Of a DNA stretch of 64,000 bases, positions 18,512-28,020 are shown piece by piece; within the stretch, counting starts at the first letter, position 1; each line of letters starts with the position of its first letter. Below the pieces are notes generated by a model. It saw only the letters and a program-made list of their open reading frames with translations. It was not told the DNA's origin and did not search any database. The translations under genes and the position numbers were made by a program. This stretch comes from Hyphomicrobiales bacterium (GTDB taxonomy: Bacteria > Pseudomonadota > Alphaproteobacteria > Rhizobiales > Rhizobiaceae), in NCBI GenBank assembly GCA_900473045.1, contig UCKS01000019.1, positions 124,001 through 188,000 of the forward strand, given 5' to 3'.

Positions 18512-18904
18512 TCAATGGCCCCGGACGGCGCGCGGAAAATCGGCAGCGCGCGGCTTTGCGTAGCGTCTGTCCTCGCGAACAAGAATGCTTTCCGCATCGA
18601 GCGCGGCAATCGGTGTATGGCGATCAGTTGGCACAAGGCCATCGAGTTGCAGCGCCAGATAGCGGCCGCAGCAGACGCGCAGGAAGGATGTGAAATTTTC
18701 CGGTGGGTGGCCTTCACCGAGCGATTCGACATAAAGCCGTCCGATCAAACGACCAACCGACATGCCGTCGCGGTCGCCGATATCGTCCAGAATGGACCAG
18801 AAGAAGCTTTCAAGCCGAATGCTTGTCGCCACCCCGTCGATCCGCACCGAGCGGGTGACACTTTGCCAGAGCGCCGGGTCGGCGCCGATGAATAACCTGC
18901 ACAT
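18512..18904 (-). CDS. Ribbon-helix-helix domain protein
   Basis: A 130-residue protein whose middle part, SVRIDGVATSIRLESFFWSILDDIGDRDGMSVGRLIGRLY, fits the RHH_4 type of ribbon-helix-helix domain: a beta strand with alternating R-L-E followed by two helices. Such proteins are often DNA-binding repressors but few have known targets. GGGAGG lies about 6 bases before the ATG. The C-terminal 35 residues (RYAKPRAADFPRAVRGH) are basic and probably unstructured. It is transcribed alone, with the PfpI-like gene about 60 bases upstream on the same strand. Confidence 0.72.
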   Translation of the reverse strand: MCRLFIGADPALWQSVTRSVRIDGVATSIRLESFFWSILDDIGDRDGMSVGRLIGRLYVESLGEGHPPENFTSFLRVCCGRYLALQLDGLVPTDRHTPIAALDAESILVREDRRYAKPRAADFPRAVRGH

Positions 18905-18967
18905 CCGTTCCTCCCAGAACTCCAGCCTGAAGTGTTCACCCTTCGATGCGGTTTGGCAAGTCCGCCG

Positions 18968-19576
18968 TCAGGCAGCTGAGCGGGTCAACGGCGCGTTGTG
19001 GCGGATTTCCGTGCCGAGCACCGTCAGGAACTGGCCGATCCAGGCGGGGTGGGCCGGCCAGGCGGGTGCCGACACCAGATTGCCGTCGGTGACGGCCTGA
19101 TCCACCGGGATGTCCGCATAGTGGCCGCCGGCAAGCTCGACGTCGAAACGGCAAGCCGGGTAGGCGGAGCAGGTGCGTCCCTTCAGAACGCCGGCCGCCG
19201 ACAGCAGTTGCGCGCCATGGCAGATCGCCGCCACCGGCTTTCCAGCCTCGAAGAAGTGACGAACCATGGCAATGACATTCGCGTCGAGCCGCAGATATTC
19301 CGGTGCGCGGCCGCCCGGGATGACCAGCGCGTCGTAGCTCTCGACCTTTGTTTCGGCGAAGGTCGCGTTCAGGGTGAAGTTATGGCCGCGTTTCTCCGAA
19401 TAGGTCTGGTCGCCCTCGAAATCATGGATGGCCGTGGCGATCTGCTGGCCGGCCGCCTTGCCCGGGCAGACAGCGTGAACCGTATGGCCGACGGCGAGCA
19501 GCGCCTGGAATGGCACCATCGTCTCGTAGTCCTCGGTAAAGTCGCCGCAGATCATCAGAATTTTCTTGCCGCCCAT
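18968..19576 (-). CDS. DJ-1/PfpI-family protein
   Basis: A 202-residue class I glutamine-amidotransferase-like protein. It starts [17 protein letters not shown], has [12 protein letters not shown] (about 87-98) and the nucleophile elbow [16 protein letters not shown] with the reactive cysteine near residue 118. Family members act as deglycases/hydrolases or protein chaperones; no specific reaction can be assigned here. Of three ATGs close together, the third (19576) is used, because GGAGG is 5 bases before it and the first ATG lies within the ribosome binding site. Confidence 0.85.
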   Translation of the reverse strand: MGGKKILMICGDFTEDYETMVPFQALLAVGHTVHAVCPGKAAGQQIATAIHDFEGDQTYSEKRGHNFTLNATFAETKVESYDALVIPGGRAPEYLRLDANVIAMVRHFFEAGKPVAAICHGAQLLSAAGVLKGRTCSAYPACRFDVELAGGHYADIPVDQAVTDGNLVSAPAWPAHPAWIGQFLTVLGTEIRHNAPLTRSAA

Positions 19577-19788
19577 CATATCCTCCATCGGGTTGCGTCG
19601 GCCGTCAGGATGCCACGCCCGCTCCCTTGCCGGGTATTAGCGGGATACTACATTGCAGGTGGGTGAGAGGTGGAACACGCCGCATCATTCCGGCCTCGCG
19701 CGTCGAAGCGAATTTGGTTACGAGCAGACGCAATTCTCCGGCGTTGAGTTGAAGCGTCGGCCGCGCATCTGAGATCAGGAGATGATGG

Positions 19789-20316
19789 ATGAAACGGTTT
19801 GCACTTGTTGTTCTGGCCTGCTGCGCCTTTTCCGCAGCGCAGGCAGCCGATCCGGCAGCACCGGTCAACGAAATCATGCAGGAAGCCGTCAAGGGCTGGG
19901 CGGAGGAAGCGCAGCCGGGCGAGGATTATTTCTCCGAGGCGCGGCTTGGCCGCATCTACAGCCAGAACTTTGCCAAGACCTACCGGGAGGCGGCAAAATT
20001 CCCTGCCTATGACGAAGGCGATTCGCCCTTCGACTATGATGTGATCGTCAGTGGTCAGGACAGCTGCTCGATCAAGGATCTCGCCGTCACTGCCGGTCCG
20101 CAAGCGGATGGCAAGACTGACGTTAAGGTAACCTTCGACAACACCCATTGTTTCGGTGAGCGCGCTAGCGACTGGAAGCCGAGCGAACTGCATTTCATCG
20201 TCATCGAGGAAGGCGGCAAAGCCGTCATCGACGATATCGTCCGCGCGGGCGAATCGGGCTCGCTCAAGAGCGAATTGCAGGGCATCGCCAGCCAGGGTGC
20301 GAGCACTCCGCAATAG
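19789..20316 (+). CDS. Exported hypothetical protein
   Basis: A 175-residue protein with a clear Sec signal peptide: MKRFALVVLACCAFSAAQA, with cleavage after AQA. The mature part holds two cysteines (in DSCSIKD and THCFGE) that could form a periplasmic disulfide. The region from about residue 30 (IMQEAVKGWAEEAQPGEDYF) onwards resembles small DUF3828-type secreted proteins, but I do not assign it firmly. GGAG is 7 bases before the ATG. It is 89 bases upstream of trmJ on the same strand and may share its transcript. No function is known. Confidence 0.72.
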   Translation: MKRFALVVLACCAFSAAQAADPAAPVNEIMQEAVKGWAEEAQPGEDYFSEARLGRIYSQNFAKTYREAAKFPAYDEGDSPFDYDVIVSGQDSCSIKDLAVTAGPQADGKTDVKVTFDNTHCFGERASDWKPSELHFIVIEEGGKAVIDDIVRAGESGSLKSELQGIASQGASTPQ

Positions 20317-20405
20317 GCATTCGCCGGTTGCGGCTTTCAAAATCCGTGCATCTATGCAAGGAAGCGCTGAAATCCAGGCGTTGAAACAGAGACGAAAGTA
20401 CCGGA

Positions 20406-21239
20406 ATGGCAGGAACGAACAGCGAGCGCGTGCTTCTGACCGAAGGACCAGCGATCATTCTGGTGCATCCGCAGCTTGGCGAGAACATCGGCATGGTGGC
20501 GCGCGCCATGGCCAATTTCGGTCTTTCGGAACTGCGGCTGGTCAGCCCGCGTGATGGCTGGCCGAGCGAAAAAGCCCGCTCTGCCGCAAGCCGGGCCGAT
20601 CATGTCATCGATGCGGCCAAGGTCTATGAGACGGTCCCGGAAGCGATCGCCGATCTGAATTTCGTCTATGCGACGACCGCACGTGACCGTTACGGCTACA
20701 AGCCGGTACGTTCGCCGTTGGTCGCGGCTGAAACGCTGCGTAACCGATTCAATCTGGGCGAGGCGACCGGCATCCTGTTCGGGCGCGAGCGCACCGGGCT
20801 CACCAACGAAGAGGTGGCACTCGCCGACGAGATCGTCACCTTCCCGGTCAATCCAGCCTTTGCCTCGCTCAACCTGGCGCAGGCGGTGTTGCTGATGTCC
20901 TATGAGTGGCTGAAGACATCGATGGAATCGCGGGAGGACACGTCGTTTCAGGCATTGCCGCAGAACCCGGCGACCAAGGATCAGCTGCAGGGCATGTTCG
21001 ATCACGTCGAGGAGGCGCTGGAGGCGCGGGGTTACTTCCGCCCGGTCGCCAAAAAGCCGAAATTGGTGGACAATTTGCGCGCAGTCCTGACCCGCCCCGG
21101 CTTTACCGAATCCGAAATTCGGCTGGTGCGCGGCATCATCTCATCGCTCGATCGTTTCACCCGCGAGGCGCCGCGCGGTGCCGGAGCGCCGGAAAACTCG
21201 CGCGCGAAGAAGGTTGACGAACCCGGTGACGATACCTGA
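20406..21239 (+). CDS. trmJ: TrmH-family RNA methyltransferase (TrmJ-like)
   Basis: A 277-residue SPOUT methyltransferase. TrmJ adds the 2'-O-methyl group to nucleotide 32 of the tRNA anticodon loop. Motif 1 is [21 protein letters not shown] (starting at residue 15), motif 2 [15 protein letters not shown] (about 122-136), and motif 3 [16 protein letters not shown] (about 151-166), which together form the trefoil knot AdoMet site. The ~90-residue C-terminal extension matches the TrmJ rather than the TrmL form. Its end overlaps the longest possible murI frame, suggesting a shared transcript. Confidence 0.88.
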   Translation: MAGTNSERVLLTEGPAIILVHPQLGENIGMVARAMANFGLSELRLVSPRDGWPSEKARSAASRADHVIDAAKVYETVPEAIADLNFVYATTARDRYGYKPVRSPLVAAETLRNRFNLGEATGILFGRERTGLTNEEVALADEIVTFPVNPAFASLNLAQAVLLMSYEWLKTSMESREDTSFQALPQNPATKDQLQGMFDHVEEALEARGYFRPVAKKPKLVDNLRAVLTRPGFTESEIRLVRGIISSLDRFTREAPRGAGAPENSRAKKVDEPGDDT

Positions 21240-22032
21240 GCTGAAGCCCATCCTGGTTTTCGACAGCGGCATCGGCGGGCTGACCGTTTTGCGCGAGGCC
21301 CGGGTGCTGATGCCGGAGCGGCATTTCATCTATATCGCCGATGATGCCGGCTTTCCCTACGGCGGCTGGGAAGAGGAAGCGCTCAAGCAGCGCGTCATCT
21401 CGCTGTTTGCCACGCTGCTCACCGAGCACGATCCTGAAATCTGCGTCATCGCCTGCAACACCGCCTTCACGCTGGTTGGCGCTGAACTGCGCGCGGCCTT
21501 CCCCAACATGCGCTTCGTTGGAACCGTGCCTGCGATCAAGCCTGCGGCGGAGCGGACGCGCTCCGGCCTCGTCTCGGTGCTGGCGACGCCTGGCACCGTC
21601 AAGCGCGCCTATACCCGCGATCTCATCCAGTCCTTCGCTTCGCAATGCCATGTCCGCCTTGTTGGCTCGGAAAACCTGGCGCGCATGGCGGAAGCCTATA
21701 TTCGTGGCGAGGCAATCGACGACGCCGCAGTTCTGTCCGAGATCGAGCAGTGTTTTGTCGAGAAGGATGGCAGGAAGACCGACATCGTCGTACTGGCCTG
21801 TACACATTACCCGTTCATGGCCAATGTCTTCCGCCGCCTCGCGCCCTGGCCGGTGGACTGGCTCGATCCGGCCGAGGCGATTGCCCGGCGCGCGCGCAGC
21901 CTTGTGCCTCTGCCGGATGGTTTTGAGCCATTGAACGGCATCGACCCGGCGATCTTCACGTCTGAACGCCCGGATTTTACCACGCGCCGCTTGCTGCAGG
22001 GGTTTGGGCTGACTGTGTTGCAGGCCATCTGA
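21226..22032 (+). CDS. murI: Glutamate racemase
   Basis: A 268-residue enzyme making D-glutamate for peptidoglycan. Conserved elements: [16 protein letters not shown] at the N-terminus with the first catalytic acid, [16 protein letters not shown] with the first catalytic cysteine, and [10 protein letters not shown] with the second. The frame is open from an ATG at 21178 inside trmJ, but that extension (RRKTRARRR) is not typical. GTG at 21226, 14 bases before the trmJ stop, gives the usual [18 protein letters not shown] at 21214 is another option. Overlap with trmJ suggests coupled translation. Confidence 0.9.
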   Translation: MTIPELKPILVFDSGIGGLTVLREARVLMPERHFIYIADDAGFPYGGWEEEALKQRVISLFATLLTEHDPEICVIACNTAFTLVGAELRAAFPNMRFVGTVPAIKPAAERTRSGLVSVLATPGTVKRAYTRDLIQSFASQCHVRLVGSENLARMAEAYIRGEAIDDAAVLSEIEQCFVEKDGRKTDIVVLACTHYPFMANVFRRLAPWPVDWLDPAEAIARRARSLVPLPDGFEPLNGIDPAIFTSERPDFTTRRLLQGFGLTVLQAI

Positions 22033-22036
22033 CCCG

Positions 22037-22468
22037 ATGCAGATCGTGCCGATCACGCCGGACTTTGATGGATTCGAGCCTTTGCAGGAAGCCAGTGTTG
22101 CCGAGGGGCAGCGCATGCTTGCCCGGTTGCAGGAAAACTGGGATTCGGGCCTGAACACGTTTGATCGTCCGGGCGAAATCCTTGTCGGAGCGATCGTTGA
22201 TGGTTCGCTTGTTGGCGTTTGCGGCCGCAATGTCGATCCGTTCGCCGGTAATACGGCTGCGGGTCGTGTTCGACATCTGTATGTATCGCCGGCTCATCGA
22301 GGCGAGGGGATCGGTGGCCAATTGGTCCGCTTTATCGTCAGGGACGCGGCCGATTTCTTCCGGTTTTTGAACACAAGAGCGCCGCCGCAAGCGTTCGAGT
22401 TCTACGAGCGCCTCGGATTTTCGCCGGTTCTGGAAAACAGCACAGTCACGCACAGGCTTTATTTCTGA
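22037..22468 (+). CDS. GNAT-family acetyltransferase
   Basis: A 143-residue protein with the acetyl-CoA binding signature VRHLYVSPAHRGEGIGGQLV (motif A, R/Q-x-x-G-x-G/A form, about residues 78-97) and the C-terminal motif B-like FEFYERLGFSPV. This places it in the Gcn5-related N-acetyltransferase superfamily; the substrate is unknown. It starts 4 bases after murI stops and is probably co-transcribed with it. Confidence 0.82.
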   Translation: MQIVPITPDFDGFEPLQEASVAEGQRMLARLQENWDSGLNTFDRPGEILVGAIVDGSLVGVCGRNVDPFAGNTAAGRVRHLYVSPAHRGEGIGGQLVRFIVRDAADFFRFLNTRAPPQAFEFYERLGFSPVLENSTVTHRLYF

Positions 22469-22593
22469 AGATCTGCTGTCTTAGCTGTGGGTTTTGCTGC
22501 GATTGGCGCGCCACACAGGCGGTTTGGTGGTAGGGGTCAACGCTTGCGGGTTCGTGGCGGCGCATCCGGCATGGCATTTTGAACGAGGTGGAT

Positions 22594-24108
22594 ATGAAAG
22601 TCGGCATCGATATGGGGACGGCGTCCGATGGCGCATCCGTTCCGCTCGATATCGAGGAGCTTCTGGCGACGCGTCTTTTGGTACAGGGCAATTCCGGCTC
22701 TGGAAAATCGCACCTTCTGCGCCGTTTGCTGGAACAGTCCGCGCCGTGGGTGCAGCAGTGCATCATCGATCCGGAAGGCGATTTCGTCACGCTCGCCGAC
22801 AAGTTCGGTCATGTGGTCATCGAAGGTGAGCGCACGGAGGCCGAACTGATCGGCATCGCCAGCCGTATCCGCCAGCATCGTGTTTCCTGCGTTCTTTCGC
22901 TGGAGGGATTGGATATCGAGCAGCAGATGCGCAGCGCCGGTATCTTTCTCAATGCGATGTTCGATGCCGACCGCGATTACTGGTATCCGGTGCTGGTGGT
23001 CGTCGATGAAGCGCAGATGTTTGCGCCGTCGGTGGCCGGCGACGTCTCGGAAGAAGCGCGTAAAATTTCGCTCGGCGCCATGACCAACCTGATGTGCCGC
23101 GGCCGTAAACGGGGGCTTGCCGGCGTCATCGCCACGCAACGTCTGGCCAAGCTTGCCAAGAACGTTGCCGCCGAAGCCTCCAACTTCCTGATGGGCCGCA
23201 CCTTTCTCGATATCGACATGGCGCGCGCTGCCGATCTGCTCGGCATGGACCGGCGTACCGCCGAGATGTTCCGCGACCTGAAGCGCGGCTCGTTCGTGGC
23301 GCTCGGTCCGGCTCTATCGCGCCGTCCGCTGCCGGTGACCATCGGCCATGTCGAAACCTCGGCGCGTTCGACCAGCCCGAAGCTGACCCCGCTGCCGGAA
23401 GCGGTCGCCGATGTCGAAGACCTGATCTTTACACCGGATCCGGACGAACTGATCCGGCCGATCATGCGCCGTCCCAGCGCCCAGCCGCGCCCGGCCACCG
23501 ATATCCTTGCCGAGCTTTCCCGGCCGCGTCCGGAACCGATCGGTCTTGCTGAACCGAAGGCGCCGGTGCCGGAAATGCCTGTTCAGGAGCGCGAGGCGCT
23601 GCTCGACGGACTGTTGGCCGAGATTCTCGAGCATCCCGATGCGGCGTTCCGCGCCGATGCCGAGCTGTTTCAGGATTTTCTGGTGCGCTGCCGTATCCGC
23701 CGCGTGCCGGGTGCACCGCTGTCGCTGAGTGCTTTTCGCCGCAAGATGGCGGTTGGCCGGTCCGGCGTCGATGCCGAGACGGCCGCGACCGAAATCTGGG
23801 CGTCGGCGCTCAACCTGTCGCGCAATGTCACCGACGATCTGCAGGGTGTGTTCCTGCTGGTGGCGCAGTCCGCCGTTCGCAATCTGCCATGCCCGTCGGA
23901 TGCGATGATCGCGCGGGCCTATGGCACGCATTCCGCCCGCCGCGCCCGCCGTCTGCTCGGTTATTTCGAGGAGCAGGGCCTGATCGTCGTTCACAGCGAC
24001 CTTTCCGGCAAACGCATCGTGGCGTTTCCGGACCTGCAGGTGGAGACGGCGCCCGGTGCTGCCGATGCCGTCTACGATGACACCGGAAACCGCAGCGCGG
24101 CGGAATAG
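22594..24108 (+). CDS. HerA-like ATP-binding protein (DUF87/FtsK-HerA superfamily)
   Basis: A 504-residue P-loop ATPase. Walker A is VQGNSGSGKSHLLRRL (about residues 30-45), followed by QCIIDPEGDF, typical of HerA-like motor ATPases. Walker B is PVLVVVDEAQMFAP (about 135-148). The motif GVIATQRLAKLAKNVAAEA with FLMGRTF carries sensor residues and a likely arginine finger. The last ~170 residues contain a winged-helix-like segment (HSARRARRLLGYFEEQGLIVVHSD). HerA proteins pump DNA, often with the nuclease NurA, but no NurA lies nearby. The start ATG at 22594 is used; 22579 is also possible. A housekeeping DNA-processing role is inferred, not shown. Confidence 0.78.
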   Translation: MKVGIDMGTASDGASVPLDIEELLATRLLVQGNSGSGKSHLLRRLLEQSAPWVQQCIIDPEGDFVTLADKFGHVVIEGERTEAELIGIASRIRQHRVSCVLSLEGLDIEQQMRSAGIFLNAMFDADRDYWYPVLVVVDEAQMFAPSVAGDVSEEARKISLGAMTNLMCRGRKRGLAGVIATQRLAKLAKNVAAEASNFLMGRTFLDIDMARAADLLGMDRRTAEMFRDLKRGSFVALGPALSRRPLPVTIGHVETSARSTSPKLTPLPEAVADVEDLIFTPDPDELIRPIMRRPSAQPRPATDILAELSRPRPEPIGLAEPKAPVPEMPVQEREALLDGLLAEILEHPDAAFRADAELFQDFLVRCRIRRVPGAPLSLSAFRRKMAVGRSGVDAETAATEIWASALNLSRNVTDDLQGVFLLVAQSAVRNLPCPSDAMIARAYGTHSARRARRLLGYFEEQGLIVVHSDLSGKRIVAFPDLQVETAPGAADAVYDDTGNRSAAE

Positions 24109-24132
24109 ACGCCGACTCCGTTCCCGGGACTG

Positions 24133-24468
24133 TCAGATCCAGGTCTGGATGATGCGCTCGGATGCGTGGATGCAGGTGAGTTCGAGCCTGTCCGGCCCTG
24201 TATTGATGAAACGATGTGGTGTTTCCGCATTGACCACGATGATATCGCCAACCTTTGCATCGAGCGTTTCAAGCCCGACGGTGAACTGCGCGTGGCCCGA
24301 CCGGACGATCCAGGTTTCGCTATAGGGATGGGTGTGCAGCGCTGGTCCCTGGCCGGGTTCGTTGTCGACCAGAAAAATTGAAATCGGCGTGTCGTACTCT
24401 GCTCCCTCGAACAGGACGGTCCTGTTCGACCGCTGATCCTGCTCGGCGCGGGGAATGACATGGAACAT
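24133..24468 (-). CDS. Cupin-domain protein
   Basis: A 111-residue single cupin. The metal-site motif PALHTHPYSETWIVRSGHAQF (about residues 41-61) has two His and a Glu, and the second motif reads NAETPHRFINTGPDRLEL. Such small cupins are sensors, isomerases or dioxygenases; no substrate is evident. ACGGAGGCC precedes the ATG at 24468 by about 3-8 bases, which is why this start is chosen over the one at 24504. It is divergent from a MarR regulator and the shared gap carries two operator-like repeats, so it is probably that regulator's target. Confidence 0.82.
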   Translation of the reverse strand: MFHVIPRAEQDQRSNRTVLFEGAEYDTPISIFLVDNEPGQGPALHTHPYSETWIVRSGHAQFTVGLETLDAKVGDIIVVNAETPHRFINTGPDRLELTCIHASERIIQTWI

Positions 24469-24513
24469 GCTGGCCTCCGTTTGCGGTCTGGTGAATGAGA
24501 ACAAAGGACTATA

Positions 24514-24560
24514 TATCTTGACGGGAAGATATTACGCGAAACTGTCTTCTCGTCAAGATA
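24514..24560. promoter_or_regulatory. Paired operator-like inverted repeat between cupin and marR genes
   Basis: Two 16-base arms (24514-24529 and 24545-24560) are inverted copies of each other with one mismatch, around a 15-base centre. Each arm is itself an imperfect palindrome of the form ATCTTGACGGGAAGAT, a shape common for MarR operators. The site is 26-72 bases from the marR start at 24586, so the likely ligand is the MarR protein itself. Confidence 0.75.
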
Positions 24561-24585
24561 GTTTCGGTTTCCGAAAGGCGTGTCC

Positions 24586-25113
24586 ATGACGGAAGAAAAT
24601 GAAAACACCGATCACGTGGACCGGTTGCGCGGGCAGTGGCAAAGGGAATTGCCAGACCTCGATACCGAGCCGATGGCCATTTTGGGCCGCGCCTACCGGC
24701 TCGCCAATCTGGTGCGTCCGTCGATCGAGTCAACCTTTGCGTCGTTCGGTCTCGATCGCGGCGAGTTCGATGTCATTTCCACTCTGCGGCGGTCAGGCCC
24801 GCCGTATAGGCTGACGCCGACGGAGCTTTATACGTCGCTGATGATCTCGTCGGGCGGGCTGACGCATCGGCTGGACAGGCTGAAGAAATCGGGGTTGATC
24901 CTGCGCGAGCGTTCGCAGTCCGACGGACGCAGCATGGCCGTCGGACTGACCGAGGAGGGCATACAGCTTGCCGAGGCGGCGTTTCGCGTCGATATGGCCA
25001 GTGAAGCATCTTATCTGGGGGATCTGACCGTTCAGGAGCGAACGGACTTGGCGGCGTTGTTGCGCAAGTTGCTGGTCTCGGTGGAGCAGCGGACTGAAGG
25101 CGATACGCGTTAA
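24586..25113 (+). CDS. MarR-family transcriptional regulator
   Basis: A 175-residue winged-helix repressor. The N-terminal helix contains ILGRAYRLANLVRPSIES; the DNA-binding part runs from FDVISTLRRSG to LMISSGGLTHRLDRLKKSGLILRERSQSDGRSMAVGLTEEG, with the wing at RSQSDGRS. This is the longer MarR type with an N-terminal extension of about 40 residues. AAAGG at 24574-24578 is 7 bases before ATG 24586; the GTG at 24580 is too close. It probably controls itself and the divergent cupin gene through the symmetric repeats between them. Its ligand is unknown. Confidence 0.88.
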   Translation: MTEENENTDHVDRLRGQWQRELPDLDTEPMAILGRAYRLANLVRPSIESTFASFGLDRGEFDVISTLRRSGPPYRLTPTELYTSLMISSGGLTHRLDRLKKSGLILRERSQSDGRSMAVGLTEEGIQLAEAAFRVDMASEASYLGDLTVQERTDLAALLRKLLVSVEQRTEGDTR

Positions 25114-25296
25114 ATCTCGGGCGCAGAAACTCAAATTCGTTTGACAACAAGGGGTGAAGTGACTAAAGCCGCCACAACGCCGGGCCGAAATGTCCGGTGT
25201 TTTATTTGACATGTCCCGTGGATTCTCCGTTAGCGTAATGTGAGAAACCTGTCAGAGCTTTCAAAAGAAGTTCAGAGGAGGGCGTGTTTCCTTGAT

Positions 25297-25316
25297 CCGG
25301 TTTGGCAACAGACCGG
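25297..25316 (+). promoter_or_regulatory. GNRA-capped hairpin in the rpsD leader
   Basis: CCGGTTTG and CAGACCGG pair over 8 bases (one G-U) and close on the tetraloop GCAA. It ends 24 bases before the rpsD ATG, just upstream of AAGGG. There is no T-tract, so it is not a terminator; it may stabilise the message or bind S4. A TTGACA hexamer at 25206-25211 is a candidate -35 for this transcript but its -10 is unclear. Confidence 0.5.
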
Positions 25317-25340
25317 TGTAACCTGTTGAAGGGAAATACG

Positions 25341-25958
25341 ATGAGCAAGCGCGAATCGTCCAAGTACAAAATTGACCGCCGTATGGGCGAGAACATCTGG
25401 GGCCGTCCGAAGTCCCCGGTGAACCGCCGCGAATACGGTCCTGGCCAGCACGGCCAGCGCCGCAAGTCCAAGCTTTCCGACTTCGGTGTGCAGCTGCGCG
25501 CCAAGCAGAAGCTCAAGGGCTACTACGGCGACATCCGCGAAAAGCAGTTCCGTGCGATCTTCGCCGAAGCTGACCGTCGCAAGGGTGACACGTCTGAAAA
25601 CCTGATCGGCCTGCTCGAATCGCGCCTCGACGCGATCGTGTACCGCGCCAAGTTCGTACCGACGGTCTTTGCTGCCCGTCAGTTCGTCAACCATGGTCAC
25701 GTCAAGGTCAACGGCGTTCGCGTCAACATCGGTTCGTACCGCTGCAAGGCTGGCGACGTGATCGAAGTCCGCGAAAAGTCCAAGCAGCTCGTTTCGGTTC
25801 TCGAAGCCGTTTCGCTCGCTGAACGCGACGTTCCGGATTATGTCGAAGTCGATCACAACAAGATGGTTGCGACTTTCGCCCGTATTCCTGCCCTGGCCGA
25901 CGTTCCTTACCCGGTCATCATGGAACCAAACCTCGTCGTCGAATTCTATTCGCGATAA
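25341..25958 (+). CDS. rpsD: 30S ribosomal protein S4
   Basis: A 205-residue primary 16S rRNA-binding protein that nucleates assembly of the small subunit body. [20 protein letters not shown] starts the protein; the S4 RNA-binding domain with [22 protein letters not shown] and [23 protein letters not shown] lies in the middle. The start at 25341 follows GAAGGGAAA. The frame opens at 25302 but the extra residues ([13 protein letters not shown]) are not part of S4. It stands alone, as is usual for rpsD in Alphaproteobacteria, with a terminator behind. Confidence 0.98.
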   Translation: MSKRESSKYKIDRRMGENIWGRPKSPVNRREYGPGQHGQRRKSKLSDFGVQLRAKQKLKGYYGDIREKQFRAIFAEADRRKGDTSENLIGLLESRLDAIVYRAKFVPTVFAARQFVNHGHVKVNGVRVNIGSYRCKAGDVIEVREKSKQLVSVLEAVSLAERDVPDYVEVDHNKMVATFARIPALADVPYPVIMEPNLVVEFYSR

Positions 25959-25990
25959 TTTCTTCGGGCCTCGGCCTTGTGAAATTCGGA

Positions 25991-26020
25991 AAAGCCACTC
26001 AGAGATGGGTGGCTTTTTTG
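25991..26020 (+). terminator. Rho-independent terminator of rpsD
   Basis: AAAGCCACTC and GGGTGGCTTT pair (one G-U) around AGAGAT and are followed by TTTTTTG. Confidence 0.9.
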
Positions 26021-26059
26021 TTGCCCAATCTCGACCCAGTCTGATGCGGAGAATGACTG

Positions 26060-26998
26060 ATGCCCGGCCCGTTGGACCTGCAGTCGATTGTCGATGATAT
26101 CCACCGCGAGCTTGCCCCACGGCTCGGCGAAGGCAAGGTGGCCGACTATATCCCGCAACTCGCCCGCGTTGATCCCAAGCGCTTCGGCATGGCGATCGTC
26201 ACCGTCGATGGCGACATGCATATGGCCGGCGATGCGCAGGTGCCATTCTCCATCCAGAGCATTTCCAAGGTGTTCACGCTGACGCTGGCGCTCGGCAAGC
26301 ATGGGGAAAACATCTGGAAGCGCGTCGGCCGCGAGCCGTCGGGTTCCGCCTTCAATTCGATCGTCCAGCTCGAACACGAACACGGTATCCCACGCAATCC
26401 CTTCATCAATGCCGGTGCGATTGCCATTACCGATCTGGTGTTGGCCGGCCATACGCCAAGGGAAGCGATTGGCGAGATCGTTCGTTTCGTTCGCTATCTT
26501 TCCGATGAAGAGGACATTCTGATCGATCAGGATGTCGCCAAGTCGGAAGCGGCAACCGGTTACCGCAATTTCGCGCTCGCCAATTTCATGCGTTCCTTCG
26601 GCAAGCTCGATCATCCCGTCGAACATGTGCTTGGCGTCTATTTCCATCAATGCGCTCTGGCGATGAGCTGCGTACAACTGGCCAAGGCCGGCTTGTTTCT
26701 GGCTGCGTCCGGCACCAATCCGCTGACCAAGCATTCCGTCGTTTCGAAACAGCGGGCGCGGCGTATCAATGCGCTGATGCTCACCTGCGGCCACTACGAC
26801 GGCTCGGGCGATTTTGCCTATCGTGTCGGCCTGCCAGGCAAGAGCGGCGTTGGTGGCGGTATTCTCTGCGTCGCTCCGGGCAAGGCCGCAGTCGCCGTCT
26901 GGTCGCCGGGGCTTAATCACAACGGCAATTCGCTGCTGGGTTCGCTGGCGCTGGAAATGCTGGCCAGCCGCACCGGATGGTCGGTGTTCGGGGCCTGA
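26060..26998 (+). CDS. glsA: Glutaminase A
   Basis: A 312-residue serine-dependent beta-lactamase-fold glutaminase that hydrolyses glutamine to glutamate and ammonia. The catalytic Ser-Lys pair lies in [16 protein letters not shown] (about residues 63-78), the substrate residues in [14 protein letters not shown] and [11 protein letters not shown], and the conserved [12 protein letters not shown] is near residue 258. Length matches the family. Its product ammonia can also help acid tolerance, but no regulator is adjacent. It is flanked by rpsD and ttcA and has its own short leader. Confidence 0.96.
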   Translation: MPGPLDLQSIVDDIHRELAPRLGEGKVADYIPQLARVDPKRFGMAIVTVDGDMHMAGDAQVPFSIQSISKVFTLTLALGKHGENIWKRVGREPSGSAFNSIVQLEHEHGIPRNPFINAGAIAITDLVLAGHTPREAIGEIVRFVRYLSDEEDILIDQDVAKSEAATGYRNFALANFMRSFGKLDHPVEHVLGVYFHQCALAMSCVQLAKAGLFLAASGTNPLTKHSVVSKQRARRINALMLTCGHYDGSGDFAYRVGLPGKSGVGGGILCVAPGKAAVAVWSPGLNHNGNSLLGSLALEMLASRTGWSVFGA

Positions 26999-27129
26999 GC
27001 CGACGTTACGGAAGTTTCATAACAAGATCGGCGCATTTTCCTTGATCTTGCGGCTTGAGACGGGCAAGTGCAGGGCATTGTTTCTGCGCGCCGCCTTTGT
27101 GCCCTGCGCCTTCCATCCGGGACTTTGTC

Positions 27130-28020
27130 ATGGATATTGCCATTCAGCCGTCGGCCTCCGACCTCGAAGACCTTTCGTCCAGCCCGGATCACACCGGCGA
27201 CGACGTGATGCATCCGATTTTTGCCAAAATGCCCACCTCCGTCTCCTTTAACAAGCTGCGCAAGCGGCTGCTGCGGCAGGTGCGCCAGGCGATCGAAGAC
27301 TTTGGCATGCTGAACGGCCAGAAGCGCTGGCTGATCGGCGTTTCCGGCGGCAAGGACAGCTATAGCCTGCTGGCGCTGTTGATGGACCTGCAATGGCGCG
27401 GCCTGCTGCCGGTCGAACTGATCGCCTGCAATCTCGATCAGGGGCAGCCGAATTTTCCGAAACATATTCTGCCGGAATATCTGTCGTCGATCGGCGTCAA
27501 GCACCGGATCGAGTATCGCGACACCTATTCGATCGTGAAGGAAAAGGTTCCGGCTGGCGGTACCTACTGCGCGCTCTGTTCGCGCCTGCGTCGCGGCAAT
27601 CTCTACCGTATCGCCCGGGAGGAGGGTTGTGATGCGCTGGTGCTTGGCCATCATCGCGAGGATATTCTCGAAACCTTCTTCATGAACTTCTTTCACGGCG
27701 GCAGGCTGGCAACGATGCCGGCCAAGCTCTTGAACGACGAGGGCGATCTGATGGTGATGCGGCCGCTGGCTTACGCGGCCGAAGACGATCTGGCCAAATT
27801 TGCCGCAGCCATGGAGTTTCCGATCATCCCTTGCGACCTCTGCGGCTCGCAGGACGGGCTCGAGCGCAATGCGATGAAGGCGATGCTGTCGGATATCGAG
27901 CGCCGCATGCCCGGCCGCAAGGATACGATGCTGCGGGCGCTCGGCCACGTCAGTCCATCGCATCTGCTCGACCCAAAACTGTTTGATTTCCAATCTCTCT
28001 TTGCGGAGCCCAAAGCATGA
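27130..28020 (+). CDS. ttcA: tRNA 2-thiocytidine(32) synthetase
   Basis: A 296-residue PP-loop ATPase that thiolates cytidine 32 of certain tRNAs using a [4Fe-4S] cluster. The PP-loop is [16 protein letters not shown] (about residues 68-83), and two CxxC pairs are seen: CALC near residue 138 and CDLC near 238. [18 protein letters not shown] is also characteristic. The start at 27130 removes an unlikely 25-residue extension. The stop overlaps the ATG of the next gene (ATGA), so the two are coupled. TrmJ, encoded 6 kb upstream, acts on the same tRNA position 32. Confidence 0.94.
   Translation: MDIAIQPSASDLEDLSSSPDHTGDDVMHPIFAKMPTSVSFNKLRKRLLRQVRQAIEDFGMLNGQKRWLIGVSGGKDSYSLLALLMDLQWRGLLPVELIACNLDQGQPNFPKHILPEYLSSIGVKHRIEYRDTYSIVKEKVPAGGTYCALCSRLRRGNLYRIAREEGCDALVLGHHREDILETFFMNFFHGGRLATMPAKLLNDEGDLMVMRPLAYAAEDDLAKFAAAMEFPIIPCDLCGSQDGLERNAMKAMLSDIERRMPGRKDTMLRALGHVSPSHLLDPKLFDFQSLFAEPKA

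Noticed and set aside
22594-24504. HerA-like ATPase plus cupin as a defence island
   Set aside because: No nuclease, methylase or toxin is nearby, base composition matches the neighbourhood, and both flanks are core genes.
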